Assembly: GCF_000012365.1 (NCBI RefSeq)
Contig: NC_007650.1
Coordinates: forward strand, 1 to 64,000
Direction: 5' to 3'
Length of the DNA: 64,000 nt
Source: Burkholderia thailandensis E264
GTDB taxonomy: Bacteria > Pseudomonadota > Gammaproteobacteria > Burkholderiales > Burkholderiaceae
In this document: positions 27,371-36,510 of the stretch, piece after piece
Layout of the letters: each line of letters starts with the position of its first letter
Position numbering within the stretch: the first letter of the stretch is position 1
Notes under the pieces: generated by a model
Database searches by the model: none
What the model was told of the DNA's origin: nothing
Seen by the model: the letters and a program-made list of their open reading frames with translations, nothing else
Made by a program: the position numbers and the translations under genes

Positions 27371-29310
27371 AACTGCTGCTCGTCGACAACCTCGTCATGC
27401 CGGAAGAGGGCTCGCTCGCGTACCTCGACGTGCATCCGCATCTCGGGCTGCTCGCGCTGGCCGCGGTCGCCGAAGCCGACGGCCATCGCGTGCAGATCTA
27501 CGATCCGAAACGACTGATCAGGGACGGCACGCTGGCTTACGATGCGACGCTTTACGAGCGGGCGAGCCAAGCGATTCTCGCGGCGCGTCCGGACGGGGTC
27601 GGCTTCACGGCGCTCGGCTGCAGCTTTCTGTTTGCGCTCAATGTCGCGGCGCTGTTGAAGCGGCGCGAGCCCGACCTGCCCGTCTTGCTCGGCGGGCCGC
27701 ACGCGACGATGCTGCACCGGCAGATCCTCGAGCGGTTCCCGCAGTTCGACATCATCGTCCGGTACGAGGCGGATGAAATCCTGCCCGCCGTGCTCGACTG
27801 CCTCCCGCACCGGACATTCGACGTGATTCCCGGCTTGAGCTGGCGCGCGACGGGCCGCGGCTCGCCGTTGCGCTTCACCGACGGCAAGCCCAAGGTCGAG
27901 GATCTGGACCTGCTGCCGATCGCCTCGTACGACCATTATCCGGTTGAGGAACTGGGGCTCTCGATGCTGCGCATCGAGGCCGGCCGAGGGTGTCCGTTCG
28001 CATGCACATTCTGCTCGACGGCCGGTTTCTTTCAACGCAGCTTCCGCCTCAAATCGGCCGAGCGCCTGGTTCGCGAACTGGATATCCTTCACCAGCGTTA
28101 TCGCGTGTCGGACTTCAAGCTCGACCACGACATGTTCACCGTGAATCGCCGCAAGGTAATGGAGTTTTGCGAGGCGGTCGCCGGGCGCGACTATCGGTGG
28201 CGCGCGTCGGCGCGGATCGACTGCGTCGACGAAGCATTGTTGAAGAAGATGGCCGACGCGGGCTGCGTGAATCTTTATTTCGGCGTGGAGACGGGCTCCG
28301 AGCGCATGCAAAAGCTCTGCAAGAAGCGGCTGGATCTGCAACGGGTCGAGCCCATTCTGGCGGCGGCGGATTCATTCGGAATCGAGACGACCGCGTCGTT
28401 CATCACCGGCTATCCCGAGGAAACCGGGGAGGATCAGGACGACACGCTGGACATGATCGGGCGCTGCGCTCGGCGAGCGTCTTGCCTCACGCAACTGCAC
28501 ATGCTCGCGCCGGAGCCCGGCACACCGCTGTTCGACGAACGCGGCGCGGAAATCGCCTACGACGGCTGTGGCGGGCCTTACAACACGCGCCTGCTGAGTT
28601 CGTCGGACGAGCGTGCGGTGCTCGGCCATCCCGACATATTCCAAACCTACTATCACTACCCCGCCGCGCTGCCGCGTGCGCGATACATCTTTGCCGTCGG
28701 GGCGGCGGATCTGCTGCGCCGGGTCGGGCCGGTCATTTTCGCGTATGCGTTGCGGGGGTTCGGAGGGCGGCTGAGCACGCTGATATCGGCGTGGCGACAA
28801 TTCGCCGACGAAACGTCGCCCGGCGCGCCCGCGGACGCGGCGGGGCTCGAGGCCTTCATTGCCGCGCGGTTCGGCCGCGGCCATCACCTGCATTCTCTTT
28901 TTCGGTACGCGTTGCGGCTCTATGCGGCCCGCGCTCCGGCGGACGTAATCGTCGAGGGGCCCTATGAGCCGGACCGGCCTTGCATGCTGGCCGAAAACGT
29001 CGGTCTGCTGGAGGACATTCACAATTGCGACGCATTGGTCGACCGGATCAGGCGATCGACCGAAGGCGCGCCGATGCTCGGCGACGCGGATGTCGGCGGG
29101 CTCGGAACATATATCGTTCAGGGGCACGGCGAGGCCGCCACGGGCTATTGGGTGGAGTCCGGCATCGCTACGCTTCTCGATCTGTTCAGGTCGCCCCGTT
29201 CGTGCCGCGCCGTTGCGCAATGGCTGGCGGACGCCACCCGCAATGACGGCATAGACGCTTCGATCTTCGAGCCGCTGCTGCGCAGAGGCATCCTGGTGTC
29301 GGCCGGTTAA
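27367..29310 (+). CDS. apyD: Cobalamin-dependent radical SAM methyltransferase
   Basis: A 647-residue protein with an N-terminal B12-binding domain (about 1-140: VHPHLGLLALAAVAEADGH, VLLGGPHATMLH) and a radical SAM domain (about 195-430) holding the CxxxCxxC cluster as Cys209, Cys213 and Cys216. The C-terminal extension ends (about 570-645) in a PqqD-like winged-helix pattern, possibly a second RRE. In the aminopyruvatide pathway this class of enzyme beta-methylates a tyrosine. It overlaps the partner gene by ATGA, and the methyltransferase gene follows after 13 bases. Confidence 0.9.
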   Translation: MKLLLVDNLVMPEEGSLAYLDVHPHLGLLALAAVAEADGHRVQIYDPKRLIRDGTLAYDATLYERASQAILAARPDGVGFTALGCSFLFALNVAALLKRREPDLPVLLGGPHATMLHRQILERFPQFDIIVRYEADEILPAVLDCLPHRTFDVIPGLSWRATGRGSPLRFTDGKPKVEDLDLLPIASYDHYPVEELGLSMLRIEAGRGCPFACTFCSTAGFFQRSFRLKSAERLVRELDILHQRYRVSDFKLDHDMFTVNRRKVMEFCEAVAGRDYRWRASARIDCVDEALLKKMADAGCVNLYFGVETGSERMQKLCKKRLDLQRVEPILAAADSFGIETTASFITGYPEETGEDQDDTLDMIGRCARRASCLTQLHMLAPEPGTPLFDERGAEIAYDGCGGPYNTRLLSSSDERAVLGHPDIFQTYYHYPAALPRARYIFAVGAADLLRRVGPVIFAYALRGFGGRLSTLISAWRQFADETSPGAPADAAGLEAFIAARFGRGHHLHSLFRYALRLYAARAPADVIVEGPYEPDRPCMLAENVGLLEDIHNCDALVDRIRRSTEGAPMLGDADVGGLGTYIVQGHGEAATGYWVESGIATLLDLFRSPRSCRAVAQWLADATRNDGIDASIFEPLLRRGILVSAG

Positions 29311-29323
29311 ATCCATTTCGTCC

Positions 29324-30313
29324 ATGGTGCGTCGCACACTCGAACGTTGGTCCGCGCTGGATCTCGCGGAAGGGCTTCAACTGGCGCATGCCGTCGCCGC
29401 GCTGCAGGCGCTCGGCGTTCTGGACGCGATGAGGGAGCCGGTCACGGCGGAAACGTTGAGCGCCAGCCATGATCTCGATCCCGAGTTGCTGCGCGGCATC
29501 CTCGAATATGCGGCGTCGAGAACGAATCTGGTTCGCAAGACGGACCGCGGATTCGCGATTTCCGAGCATTACACCGCGCAAGCGCGCTTTCTGTTGAACC
29601 TGTACGCCGGCGCTTATGCCGATAACGCTTCACGGCTGGCGACGCTGCTCCGGCGTCCGGCATTGGCGGGCTCCATGATCGACCTCGTCGCGCACGCGCG
29701 CGCCTTCGACGCGAGCGAGGCCGGCGGTGGAGCGCTGGCGTCGATCGTCACGCAATTGCGTCTCAATCATGTGCTGGATCTGGGATGCGGCGCCGGCGCG
29801 CTGCTGCGCGAGTTGGCGGCGGACGATCGCGGATTCGTCGGCTGGGGACTGGATCGCAATCCCGCGATGTGCAAGGCGGCGCGGGTTCGAGCGCGGCAAG
29901 CGGGGCTCGCCGCGCGCGTGAAGGTGTTCCACGGCGACGGCTGGAATCCCGGGGCGTCGGTCCCGCCGCGCGTGCTGGCGCGCGTGCGCAACGTCGTCGC
30001 GAGCCAGTTCGTCAACGAGATGTTTCGCGGCGGCACATCGCGAGTGGAAACGTGGCTTCGGCGCATGCGGCGCTTGCTGCCCGGCCGCATGCTCGTGATA
30101 TCGGACTATTACGGCCGCCTCGGCCACGGCACTCACACGATGCGCCGCGAGACGCTGCTGCATGACTATGTGCAGCTCATATCGGGGCAGGGCGTGCCGC
30201 CGCCCGATTCCGACGCGTGGTTGGCCATGTATCGAGCAGCCGGTTGCCGGCCTCTGCACGTGATCGAAGACCGGGCGGCCACGACATGCTTCGTCCATCT
30301 GGTGGGGCTATAG
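29324..30313 (+). CDS. apyS: SAM-dependent methyltransferase of the RiPP cluster
   Basis: A 329-residue class I methyltransferase. An N-terminal helical, winged-helix-like region (about 1-100), as in O-methyltransferases of the small-molecule type, precedes the Rossmann domain with motif I VLDLGCGAG (150-158) and GWGLDRNPAM. In the described pathway the cluster methyltransferase acts on the beta-carbon of the terminal alpha-keto acid. It is the last gene of the operon, and no terminator is evident. Confidence 0.87.
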   Translation: MVRRTLERWSALDLAEGLQLAHAVAALQALGVLDAMREPVTAETLSASHDLDPELLRGILEYAASRTNLVRKTDRGFAISEHYTAQARFLLNLYAGAYADNASRLATLLRRPALAGSMIDLVAHARAFDASEAGGGALASIVTQLRLNHVLDLGCGAGALLRELAADDRGFVGWGLDRNPAMCKAARVRARQAGLAARVKVFHGDGWNPGASVPPRVLARVRNVVASQFVNEMFRGGTSRVETWLRRMRRLLPGRMLVISDYYGRLGHGTHTMRRETLLHDYVQLISGQGVPPPDSDAWLAMYRAAGCRPLHVIEDRAATTCFVHLVGL

Positions 30314-30757
30314 TCGCGAGACTGGCGCCGCTCGCCGAAGACGTCCGCGCCGAATGCGGCCCGAATCGTCTCGCTGGTCATTTCATTTGCGCGGATCGCA
30401 TTCCCGACTGTCGAAGGCGGGCCGATCGAGCGGCGTCGGCCCGGGGGGCATCAACGCCGTGCACGTGAGCTTGCGCCCTTTGCCCGTCGTCACGGCATCG
30501 GGCATCGGCGTGCCGCCCGGCGCGCGCTTTTCCCGGTGCCGCACGCCCTAGCGCGTCAGCTCGTCCGGCGGCGCGAGGCCGAGCATTTGGGCCATGTTCG
30601 TCCCCACGTCGTCGCTTCGATCGAGCGGCGCGCGCGGAGCGCGTGTGCCGCATGCGCCGGATTCGCGATGCGCTCGCGGCCGCACATCCGGTCGCCCGAA
30701 TGCGCGCTGCGCCGCGAGCATGCTCGATGGCGCCGGCGCGGCAAACCGGAACTTCCG
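30314..30757. other. Gene-poor stretch after the RiPP cluster
   Basis: About 440 bases between the RiPP cluster and the ArgO gene. On the minus strand near 30550-30625 a short frame ends DVGTNMAQMLGLAPPDELTR before a stop, reminiscent of the C-terminus of a phosphatase/sulfatase-type protein. The rest of that gene is absent, so it may be a remnant or chance. Nothing else is supported. This could be the right-hand scar of the cluster insertion. Confidence 0.45.
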
Positions 30758-31378
30758 TCACCGCAACTGCACCGCCGCGAGAAACAGCACCATGCCGCCG
30801 ATCGCGCCGTCGAGCACGCGCCAAGCGAGCGCGCGCTTGAACCACGGCGCGAGCAATCGCGCGCCGTAACCGAGCGCGACGAACCACACCGCGCTGACCG
30901 CCATCGCGCCGAGCGCGAACGCGCTGCGCGCGCCGGCCGGCTCGCGCGCGCCGGCCGTGCCGATCAGCAGGAACGTGTCCAGATAGACGTGCGGGTTGAG
31001 CCATGTGAATGCGAGCGTCATCAGCACGATCGGCCATGCGCGCTGCGCGGGCGGCGCGACGGCCGCGCCTGTTGCATCGAGCGTTTCGTGTCCGGGCTTG
31101 AACGCGCGGCGCAGCGCGCTCAGGCCGAACCACGCGAGATACGCGAGGCCGACGTACAGCACCGCGTGAACGAAGGTCGGATAGCGTTCGACGAGCACCG
31201 ATGCGCCGCCCACGCCCGCGCCGATCAGCAGCATGTCCGACAGCGTGCAGAGCAGCACGATCTTGCCGACGTGCGAGCGCATGATCCCTTGCCGGAGGAT
31301 GAACGCGTTTTGCGCGCCGATGGTGACGATGAGCGACGCGCACAGCATCGCGCCGTGAGAAAAAGCGATCCAGTTCAT
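30758..31378 (-). CDS. argO: LysE/ArgO-family amino acid exporter
   Basis: A 206-residue inner-membrane exporter of basic amino acids with about six membrane segments. The LysE signature GAQNAFILRQGI is near the N-terminus and TWLNPHVYLDT is the family aspartate-containing segment. It diverges from an ArgP-type LysR regulator with a 107-bp gap, the classical lysE-lysG / argO-argP layout. Arginine, lysine or canavanine is the likely substrate. Confidence 0.93.
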   Translation of the reverse strand: MNWIAFSHGAMLCASLIVTIGAQNAFILRQGIMRSHVGKIVLLCTLSDMLLIGAGVGGASVLVERYPTFVHAVLYVGLAYLAWFGLSALRRAFKPGHETLDATGAAVAPPAQRAWPIVLMTLAFTWLNPHVYLDTFLLIGTAGAREPAGARSAFALGAMAVSAVWFVALGYGARLLAPWFKRALAWRVLDGAIGGMVLFLAAVQLR

Positions 31379-31485
31379 GTTCGTTGCGGCTTCAGTCGAT
31401 GGACTAACGGGACAAGAGGCGCTAGTCTGCGGTGATCGTTTGAATAAGAACAGCTAAATCATCTAATGCTGATTAAGGAAAACTG

Positions 31486-32379
31486 ATGCTCGACTACGCT
31501 TTGCTCGATGCGCTTGCCGAAGTGATCCGCCACGGCTCGTTCGAACGGGCGGCGAAAGCCCTCAACGTGTCGCCTTCTGCGGTGTCGCAGCGCGTGAAGC
31601 TGTTGGAGGAGCGGGTGGGCAGCGTGCTCGTCAAGCGTGGGCTGCCGTGCGTCGCGACGACATCGGGCGCGCTGCTGTGCCGCCACACCGAGCGCGTGCG
31701 GATGCTGGAGGCCGAGCTTTCCGGGCACATGCCCGCGTTTGCGGGCGCGCAGACGGGGGCGTGGCCGACGCTGCGCGTCGCCGTCAACGACGACAGCGTC
31801 GCGACGTGGTTCGTCGACGCGGTCGGCTCGTTCTGCGCGGAAAGCGGCACGCTGCTCGATCTCGTGATCGACGATCAGGACTACACCGCGGAGCGGATTC
31901 GCGACGGCAGCGTGCAGGGCGCGGTGACGGCGCTTGCGGAGCCGATCCAGGGCTGCCGCTCGACGCGGCTCGGCCGGATGCGCTATCACGCGGTGTGCTC
32001 GCCCGCGTTCCACGCGCGCTATTTCGGCAACGGCGTCAACCGCGACGCGCTGCGGCGCGCGCCTTGCGTGATGTTCAATCCGAAGGACAGCCTGCAGGCG
32101 CGTTTCATTCGGCGCGTGACGCGCGTCGATCTCGATCCGCCGAAGCACTGGATTCCGCACGTCGCGGGCTATCTGCGCGCATGCGAGGCGGGACTTGGCT
32201 GGGGGATGTGTCCGGAGCGAATGGTCGAGCGCCGGATCGCCGCGGGCGAGCTCGTCGATTTGTCGGACGGAAGGAGCATCGACGTCGAGCTCTACTGGCA
32301 GAGCTGGCGATTGTCGATCGGCTGGCTGGACGAGTTCGGCGCGGCGCTCAAGGCAAGCGCCGCGCAGTATCTCGACTGA
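31486..32379 (+). CDS. argP: ArgP/LysG-family LysR regulator of the exporter
   Basis: A 297-residue LysR protein with an N-terminal winged helix (about 2-60: LDALAEVIRHGSFERAA, SPSAVSQRVKLLEERVG) and the ArgP-type effector domain, including DQDYTAERIRDGSVQGAVT and the G-W-G-M-CPE segment. It should activate the divergent argO when basic amino acids accumulate. The ATG at 31486 follows GGAAAA; no other start fits the family N-terminus. Confidence 0.92.
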   Translation: MLDYALLDALAEVIRHGSFERAAKALNVSPSAVSQRVKLLEERVGSVLVKRGLPCVATTSGALLCRHTERVRMLEAELSGHMPAFAGAQTGAWPTLRVAVNDDSVATWFVDAVGSFCAESGTLLDLVIDDQDYTAERIRDGSVQGAVTALAEPIQGCRSTRLGRMRYHAVCSPAFHARYFGNGVNRDALRRAPCVMFNPKDSLQARFIRRVTRVDLDPPKHWIPHVAGYLRACEAGLGWGMCPERMVERRIAAGELVDLSDGRSIDVELYWQSWRLSIGWLDEFGAALKASAAQYLD

Positions 32380-32429
32380 TCGGTTGATTCGATTCGGAGA
32401 AGGGAAAGGGGGGGACGCCTTGCGCCCGG

Positions 32430-33185
32430 TTACAGCCGGTGCAGGCCGTCGAAATCGACGATGCGGACCATCCGGCCGTGCATTTCGATCAGGCCGCGCT
32501 TGTGGAACTTCGACAGTGTGCGGCTGACCGTCTCGAGCGTCATGCCGAGATAGCTGCCGATGTCCTCGCGGGTCATCCGCAGGTTGAATTCGTTCGGCGA
32601 ATAGCCGCGCTTCATGTAGCGCGACGACACGTCGAGCAGGAACGCCGCGACGCGCTCCTCGGCGTTCAGCGAGCCGAGCACCATCGTCTGTGACGTCTCG
32701 CGCACGATCTGCTCGCTCATCAGCTTGTGCATCCGCAACTGCATCGTGCCCGCTTCCGAGCACAGCGTCTTCAGCGCGCTATACGGAATCACGCAGACCG
32801 AACTGTCCTCGAGCGCGACCGCAGTGCGGGGATGTGCGTCGTCGCAGATGCCGTCGAGGCCGAGCGCCTCGCCCGCCAGATGCAGGCCGGTGACCTGCTC
32901 GCGGCCGTCGTGGCGCGTTGCGATGGTTTTCAGCGATCCCGAGCGCACCGCGTACAGGTTGTCGAACGTGTCGCCCTCGCGGAACAGCGTTTCGCCGCGG
33001 CGAACCGGGCGGGCGGTGCAGATCACGGATTCGAGGCGCGCGAGCGCCTCGGGCGCGAGCCCCTGGGGCATGCAGAGATGACGCATCGCGCACGTCGAGC
33101 AGTGAGCGGCCTGACGCGGCGCCCACGTGCTGGAAACATGGACGGGAGCCGCAGCGGCGGCAGGTCGAGCGACGGGCGTAAGCAT
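32430..33185 (-). CDS. FNR/ANR-type oxygen-sensing Crp-family regulator
   Basis: A 251-residue Crp/Fnr regulator. Candidate [4Fe-4S] ligands are Cys29, Cys32 and Cys38 (HCSTCAMRHLC) plus Cys56 (VICTARP). The nucleotide-fold domain spans about 55-165 and the winged helix about 175-245, with LRMTREDIGSYLGMTLETVSRTLS, whose E-x-x-S-R element recognises TTGAT-type sites. It is the likely reader of the two FNR boxes at 58433 and 59993. The start at 33185 (MLTPVARP) is chosen because the longer frame upstream is Arg-rich non-coding sequence. A UspA gene lies upstream on the same strand. Confidence 0.93.
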   Translation of the reverse strand: MLTPVARPAAAAAPVHVSSTWAPRQAAHCSTCAMRHLCMPQGLAPEALARLESVICTARPVRRGETLFREGDTFDNLYAVRSGSLKTIATRHDGREQVTGLHLAGEALGLDGICDDAHPRTAVALEDSSVCVIPYSALKTLCSEAGTMQLRMHKLMSEQIVRETSQTMVLGSLNAEERVAAFLLDVSSRYMKRGYSPNEFNLRMTREDIGSYLGMTLETVSRTLSKFHKRGLIEMHGRMVRIVDFDGLHRL

Positions 33186-33334
33186 GATGAATGGCTCTGA
33201 GGTTGAATCGGTAAAGCCATTGTCCCATCGTGGACTAAGCCTGTTTAGCGACAAAACGCCGCGACTCCCCGTGCGATTTCCTTGTTCGGCCGCAACGCGC
33301 AGTTGCGGCGAAACATCGCAGCCATTGCGTTTGA

Positions 33335-33802
33335 TCAGCTTTCGCGATCTTCCGGGTGCGCGGCGGCCGGAATCAGCAGCACGGGCAGCGCCGAGTGGCG
33401 CACGCACTGCTCGGCCACGCTGCCGAGCACGAGCCGCTTGAAACCGCGCCGGCCGTGCGTGCCGAGTACGAGCAGATCCGCGCCGAACGCCTTCGCGCCA
33501 TCGACGATGAGCGATGGCACGTCGGCGAGCGACGTCGCCTCGCCGATCTTCAGTGCTCCCTTCACGCCGGCCGCCCGCATTTTCTCCGCGAATTCCTTCG
33601 CGAGCTCGTTGCCTTGCTGAAGGAGCTGCGTGCGCAGGATCGACGGGTCGTAGCCGGGCACGTTGTAATAGATCGCGGCGTTTTCCACGACGTAGAAGGG
33701 CTGCAGTTCCGCGCCGCTCGTCCTGGCGATGTCGAGCGCCGCGTCGAATGCGTGGCGTGCCGTTTCGCTGCCGTCGACTGCGACAAGAATGCGCTGATAC
33801 AT
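33335..33802 (-). CDS. Universal stress protein (UspA family)
   Basis: A 155-residue single-domain Usp. The N-terminal ILVAVDGSE and the C-terminal ATP-binding motif GTHGRRGFKRLVLGSVAEQ (G-2x-G-9x-GS) are intact, so it is an ATP-binding type. It lies upstream of the FNR-type regulator, a common pairing in anaerobic or hypoxic survival loci. A TCGGCCG-TT-CGGCCGA palindrome at 33832-33847 in its upstream region could be an operator or a hairpin. Confidence 0.93.
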   Translation of the reverse strand: MYQRILVAVDGSETARHAFDAALDIARTSGAELQPFYVVENAAIYYNVPGYDPSILRTQLLQQGNELAKEFAEKMRAAGVKGALKIGEATSLADVPSLIVDGAKAFGADLLVLGTHGRRGFKRLVLGSVAEQCVRHSALPVLLIPAAAHPEDRES

Positions 33803-34222
33803 GATGTCTCCGTGGTGCGGTTGAGAAAAGGTCGGCCGTTCGGCCGATTGAGTTTGGTGACGTCTTTTTACAAAGTAAACGATTACTGACTAAAGTGCAG
33901 CGAACTGACGTGGCGGTGTAAACGCGGCGCCGGATTTTTCCGGATTCGATCCGGCGCCGCCGATTTTTTGCACGCGACCGGCGTATCGGCCCGCCCGGCC
34001 GACACCGCGCGCCGCGACGCCGTAATAGACTTGACCGGCCTCGCTCGCCCGGCGGCCGGCGCAAGCCGACGCTGGTTTGAAACACATCGGGCGAGAGCGT
34101 TCCCGACATTTCTTACGACGTCCGACGGAGGCTGCGTGCCAGCGCCGCGCTTGCGTTTCGGCGAGCCGCGGCCCGCCGCGTGCCCCGGGGCCGTCTCGTT
34201 CAACCGGAGAAGGAGGAGACAC
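33803..34222. other. Intergenic region with a plus-strand terminator
   Basis: About 420 bases between uspA (minus) and a small plus-strand gene. It holds the palindrome at 33832-33847 and a strong hairpin terminator at 33924-33969. No protein gene is supported. Confidence 0.5.
33924..33969 (+). terminator. Strong intrinsic terminator with no plus-strand gene upstream
   Basis: GCGGCGCCGGAT (33924-33935) pairs perfectly with ATCCGGCGCCGC (33949-33960), and CGATTTTTT follows. The orientation is plus, but the neighbouring upstream gene is on the minus strand, so it would end an unannotated transcript. Confidence 0.75.
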
Positions 34223-34453
34223 ATGCCGTATGTCGCGCTCGAGGTGCTGACCGAGGACGCCAACCGGTACGCGCTGCCCGACCTGATCGGCGTGGGCGGC
34301 GCTTCGCCCGATGTGCCGCACGTGTGCGAAATGCTGCTCACGGACGCGCAATGGCCGACAATCCAGGCCTATCTCGATCGACGGGAGCTGCCCTACAAGT
34401 TCGCGAGGCCGAGTACGGGGCGCAGGGTGGGGCGGAACAATCCGTGTTGGTAG
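34223..34453 (+). CDS. Small hypothetical protein with strong ribosome-binding site
   Basis: A 76-residue soluble protein, [16 protein letters not shown] followed by a short helical region ([21 protein letters not shown]) and a basic tail. AGGAGGAG lies eight bases before the ATG, strong evidence of translation. The family is not recognised. The aldehyde dehydrogenase gene begins 76 bases downstream in the same direction, so co-transcription is possible. Confidence 0.6.
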   Translation: MPYVALEVLTEDANRYALPDLIGVGGASPDVPHVCEMLLTDAQWPTIQAYLDRRELPYKFARPSTGRRVGRNNPCW

Positions 34454-34529
34454 CGCGGCATGTTCGACGCGGTTTGGATGCCCTGAACCGGCGCGGCGCC
34501 CGCGGCGAATTTTCCAATCCGGAGCAAGC

Positions 34530-36110
34530 ATGCAGATCACAGGCGAGATGTTGATTGGCGCGGCTGCGGTGCGCGGCACCGAAGGCACGATGCGCGCTTA
34601 CGACCCGGCGCGGGGCGTCGAACTCGAGCCGACGTTCGGCGCGGGCGGCGCGGGCGATGTCGACCGTGCGTGCCGCCTCGCGAACGCCGCGTTCGATTCG
34701 TTTCGCCATGCGCCGCTCGAGACGCGCGCGCGTTTTCTCGAGGCGGTGGCCGAGCGCATCGTCGGGCTCGGCGATCAATTGATCGAGCGTGCGCACGCGG
34801 AATCGGCGCTGCCTGTCGCGCGCCTCGAAGGCGAGCGTGCGCGCACGGTCGGCCAGCTCAGACTGTTCGCGTCGGTCGCGCGCGATGGCCGGTGGCTGGA
34901 CGCGACGCTCGATTCCGCACAGCCCGAGCGCAAGCCGATTCCGCGAGCGGATTTGCGCTTGCAGAAAATTCCGGTCGGCCCCGTCGCGGTGTTCGGCGCG
35001 AGCAACTTTCCGCTCGCGTTCTCGGTGGCGGGCGGCGATACCGCGTCGGCGTTCGCGGCCGGCTGCCCGGTTGTCGCGAAGGCGCATCCCGCGCATCTCG
35101 GCACGTCGGAACTCGTCGGACGCGCGATCCGGCAGGCGGTTGCCGAGTGCGGACTGCACGAGGGCGTGTTCTCGCTCGTCGTCGGTGCGGGCAATGCGAT
35201 CGGCGAGGCGCTCGTCGCGCATCCGGCGATCAAGGCGGTTGGCTTCACCGGTTCGCGCGCGGGCGGCATCGCGCTGATGGGCGTCGCCGCGCGGCGGCGC
35301 GAACCGATTCCGGTCTTTGCGGAAATGAGCAGCATCAATCCGTTCTTCGTGCTGCCGGGCGCGTTGCGCACACGCGGCGCGAAGATCGCGCAGGGCTTCG
35401 TCGAATCGCTGACGCTCGGCGTCGGGCAGTTCTGCACGAACCCGGGGCTCGTCGTCGCGCTCGAAGGCCACGACCTGCAGGCGTTCGTCGACACGGCCGC
35501 GCGGGCGCTTGCGCAAAAGGGCGCGCAGACGATGCTGACCTCGGGCATCGCGTCGTCGTACGAGCGCGCGGTCGCGGCGCGCCGCGCGGCGGCCGGCGTC
35601 AGCGAGGCCGCGCAAGGCGCGCGCGGCGACGCGCGCAACGCCGCGTTGCCGGCGCTCTTCACGACGACGCAAACGCAGTTCATCCAGAATCCGCTGCTCG
35701 AAGCTGAGATCTTCGGGCCGACGTCGCTCATCGTCGCGTGCCGCGACATCGACGAGATGATCGCGCTCGCCGAGCACGTCGAAGGGCAACTGACCGCGAC
35801 GTTGCATCTCGAAGACGACGATGTCGATCTGGCGCGCAAACTGCTGCCGACGCTCGAGCGCCGCGCGGGCCGCATCGTCGCGAACGGCTATCCGACGGGC
35901 GTCGAGGTCGCGCACGCGATGGTGCACGGCGGGCCGTTTCCGTCGACGTCGGATTCGCGCGGCACGTCGGTCGGCGCGCTTGCGATCGAGCGCTTCCTGC
36001 GGCCGGTCTGCTATCAGGATCTGCCTGCGGCGCTGCTTCCCGACGCGCTCGCCGACGCGAATCCGCTTGGCCTTTGGCGTTTGCGCGACGGCCAACTCGG
36101 CAAGGCGTGA
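34530..36110 (+). CDS. 2,5-dioxovalerate (alpha-ketoglutarate semialdehyde) dehydrogenase
   Basis: A 526-residue aldehyde dehydrogenase with nucleophile Cys302 ([10 protein letters not shown]) and a general-base Glu in [10 protein letters not shown]. The N-terminal [15 protein letters not shown], the GFTGSRAGG cofactor segment and the C-terminal [10 protein letters not shown] belong to the ketoglutarate-semialdehyde dehydrogenase subclass, slightly longer than ordinary ALDHs. It produces alpha-ketoglutarate at the end of non-phosphorylating sugar-acid, arabinose or hydroxyproline routes. No other pathway gene is adjacent. Confidence 0.9.
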   Translation: MQITGEMLIGAAAVRGTEGTMRAYDPARGVELEPTFGAGGAGDVDRACRLANAAFDSFRHAPLETRARFLEAVAERIVGLGDQLIERAHAESALPVARLEGERARTVGQLRLFASVARDGRWLDATLDSAQPERKPIPRADLRLQKIPVGPVAVFGASNFPLAFSVAGGDTASAFAAGCPVVAKAHPAHLGTSELVGRAIRQAVAECGLHEGVFSLVVGAGNAIGEALVAHPAIKAVGFTGSRAGGIALMGVAARRREPIPVFAEMSSINPFFVLPGALRTRGAKIAQGFVESLTLGVGQFCTNPGLVVALEGHDLQAFVDTAARALAQKGAQTMLTSGIASSYERAVAARRAAAGVSEAAQGARGDARNAALPALFTTTQTQFIQNPLLEAEIFGPTSLIVACRDIDEMIALAEHVEGQLTATLHLEDDDVDLARKLLPTLERRAGRIVANGYPTGVEVAHAMVHGGPFPSTSDSRGTSVGALAIERFLRPVCYQDLPAALLPDALADANPLGLWRLRDGQLGKA

Positions 36111-36510
36111 GCGTGATGAACGGGGCGGCGCGCGATGTCCGCTTGGACGGCGGCGCGTGACGAGGCGCTTCGGCATCGACGGTCATGCGCCGAGAGCTGA
36201 ACACCGAATGCCGAGCATCGCGCCATCGCGATCGCTTCCGCACGTGCCGAGCTCCTGTCGAAGCCGCGTGGCGAAGCCGGCCGGCGGAGCGCAACGATCG
36301 CGCGGCTTGTTGCGTATTCAAACGTCCGAATCAAACGCTCGGCCGGATCAAGCTCATCGGCACACGAACGTTTCGACGCGCGCATGCAAACGCGGCCGAG
36401 CTGCTGCGCGAAGATCGTGCGGCGACCATCATCGCTCGCCGCACGAACCGGTTCCCCGCCGGCACGCGCGCGCCGACGACGTCAAGCCGGCGTCGGCATC
36501 GACAAAGACT
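36111..36510. other. Gap without a supported gene
   Basis: About 400 bases after the aldehyde dehydrogenase. Frames here are Arg-rich and without ribosome-binding sites; no repeat or RNA gene was recognised. Confidence 0.5.

Noticed and set aside
30550..30757. Minus-strand end fragment DVGTNMAQMLGLAPPDELTR
   Set aside because: Too short and without upstream homology I can follow; kept only as a note in the gap entry, not called as a gene.
33832..33847. TCGGCCG-TT-CGGCCGA as a uspA terminator or operator
   Set aside because: No T-tract and only a two-base loop; it may simply be a GC-rich palindrome. Mentioned with uspA but not called.
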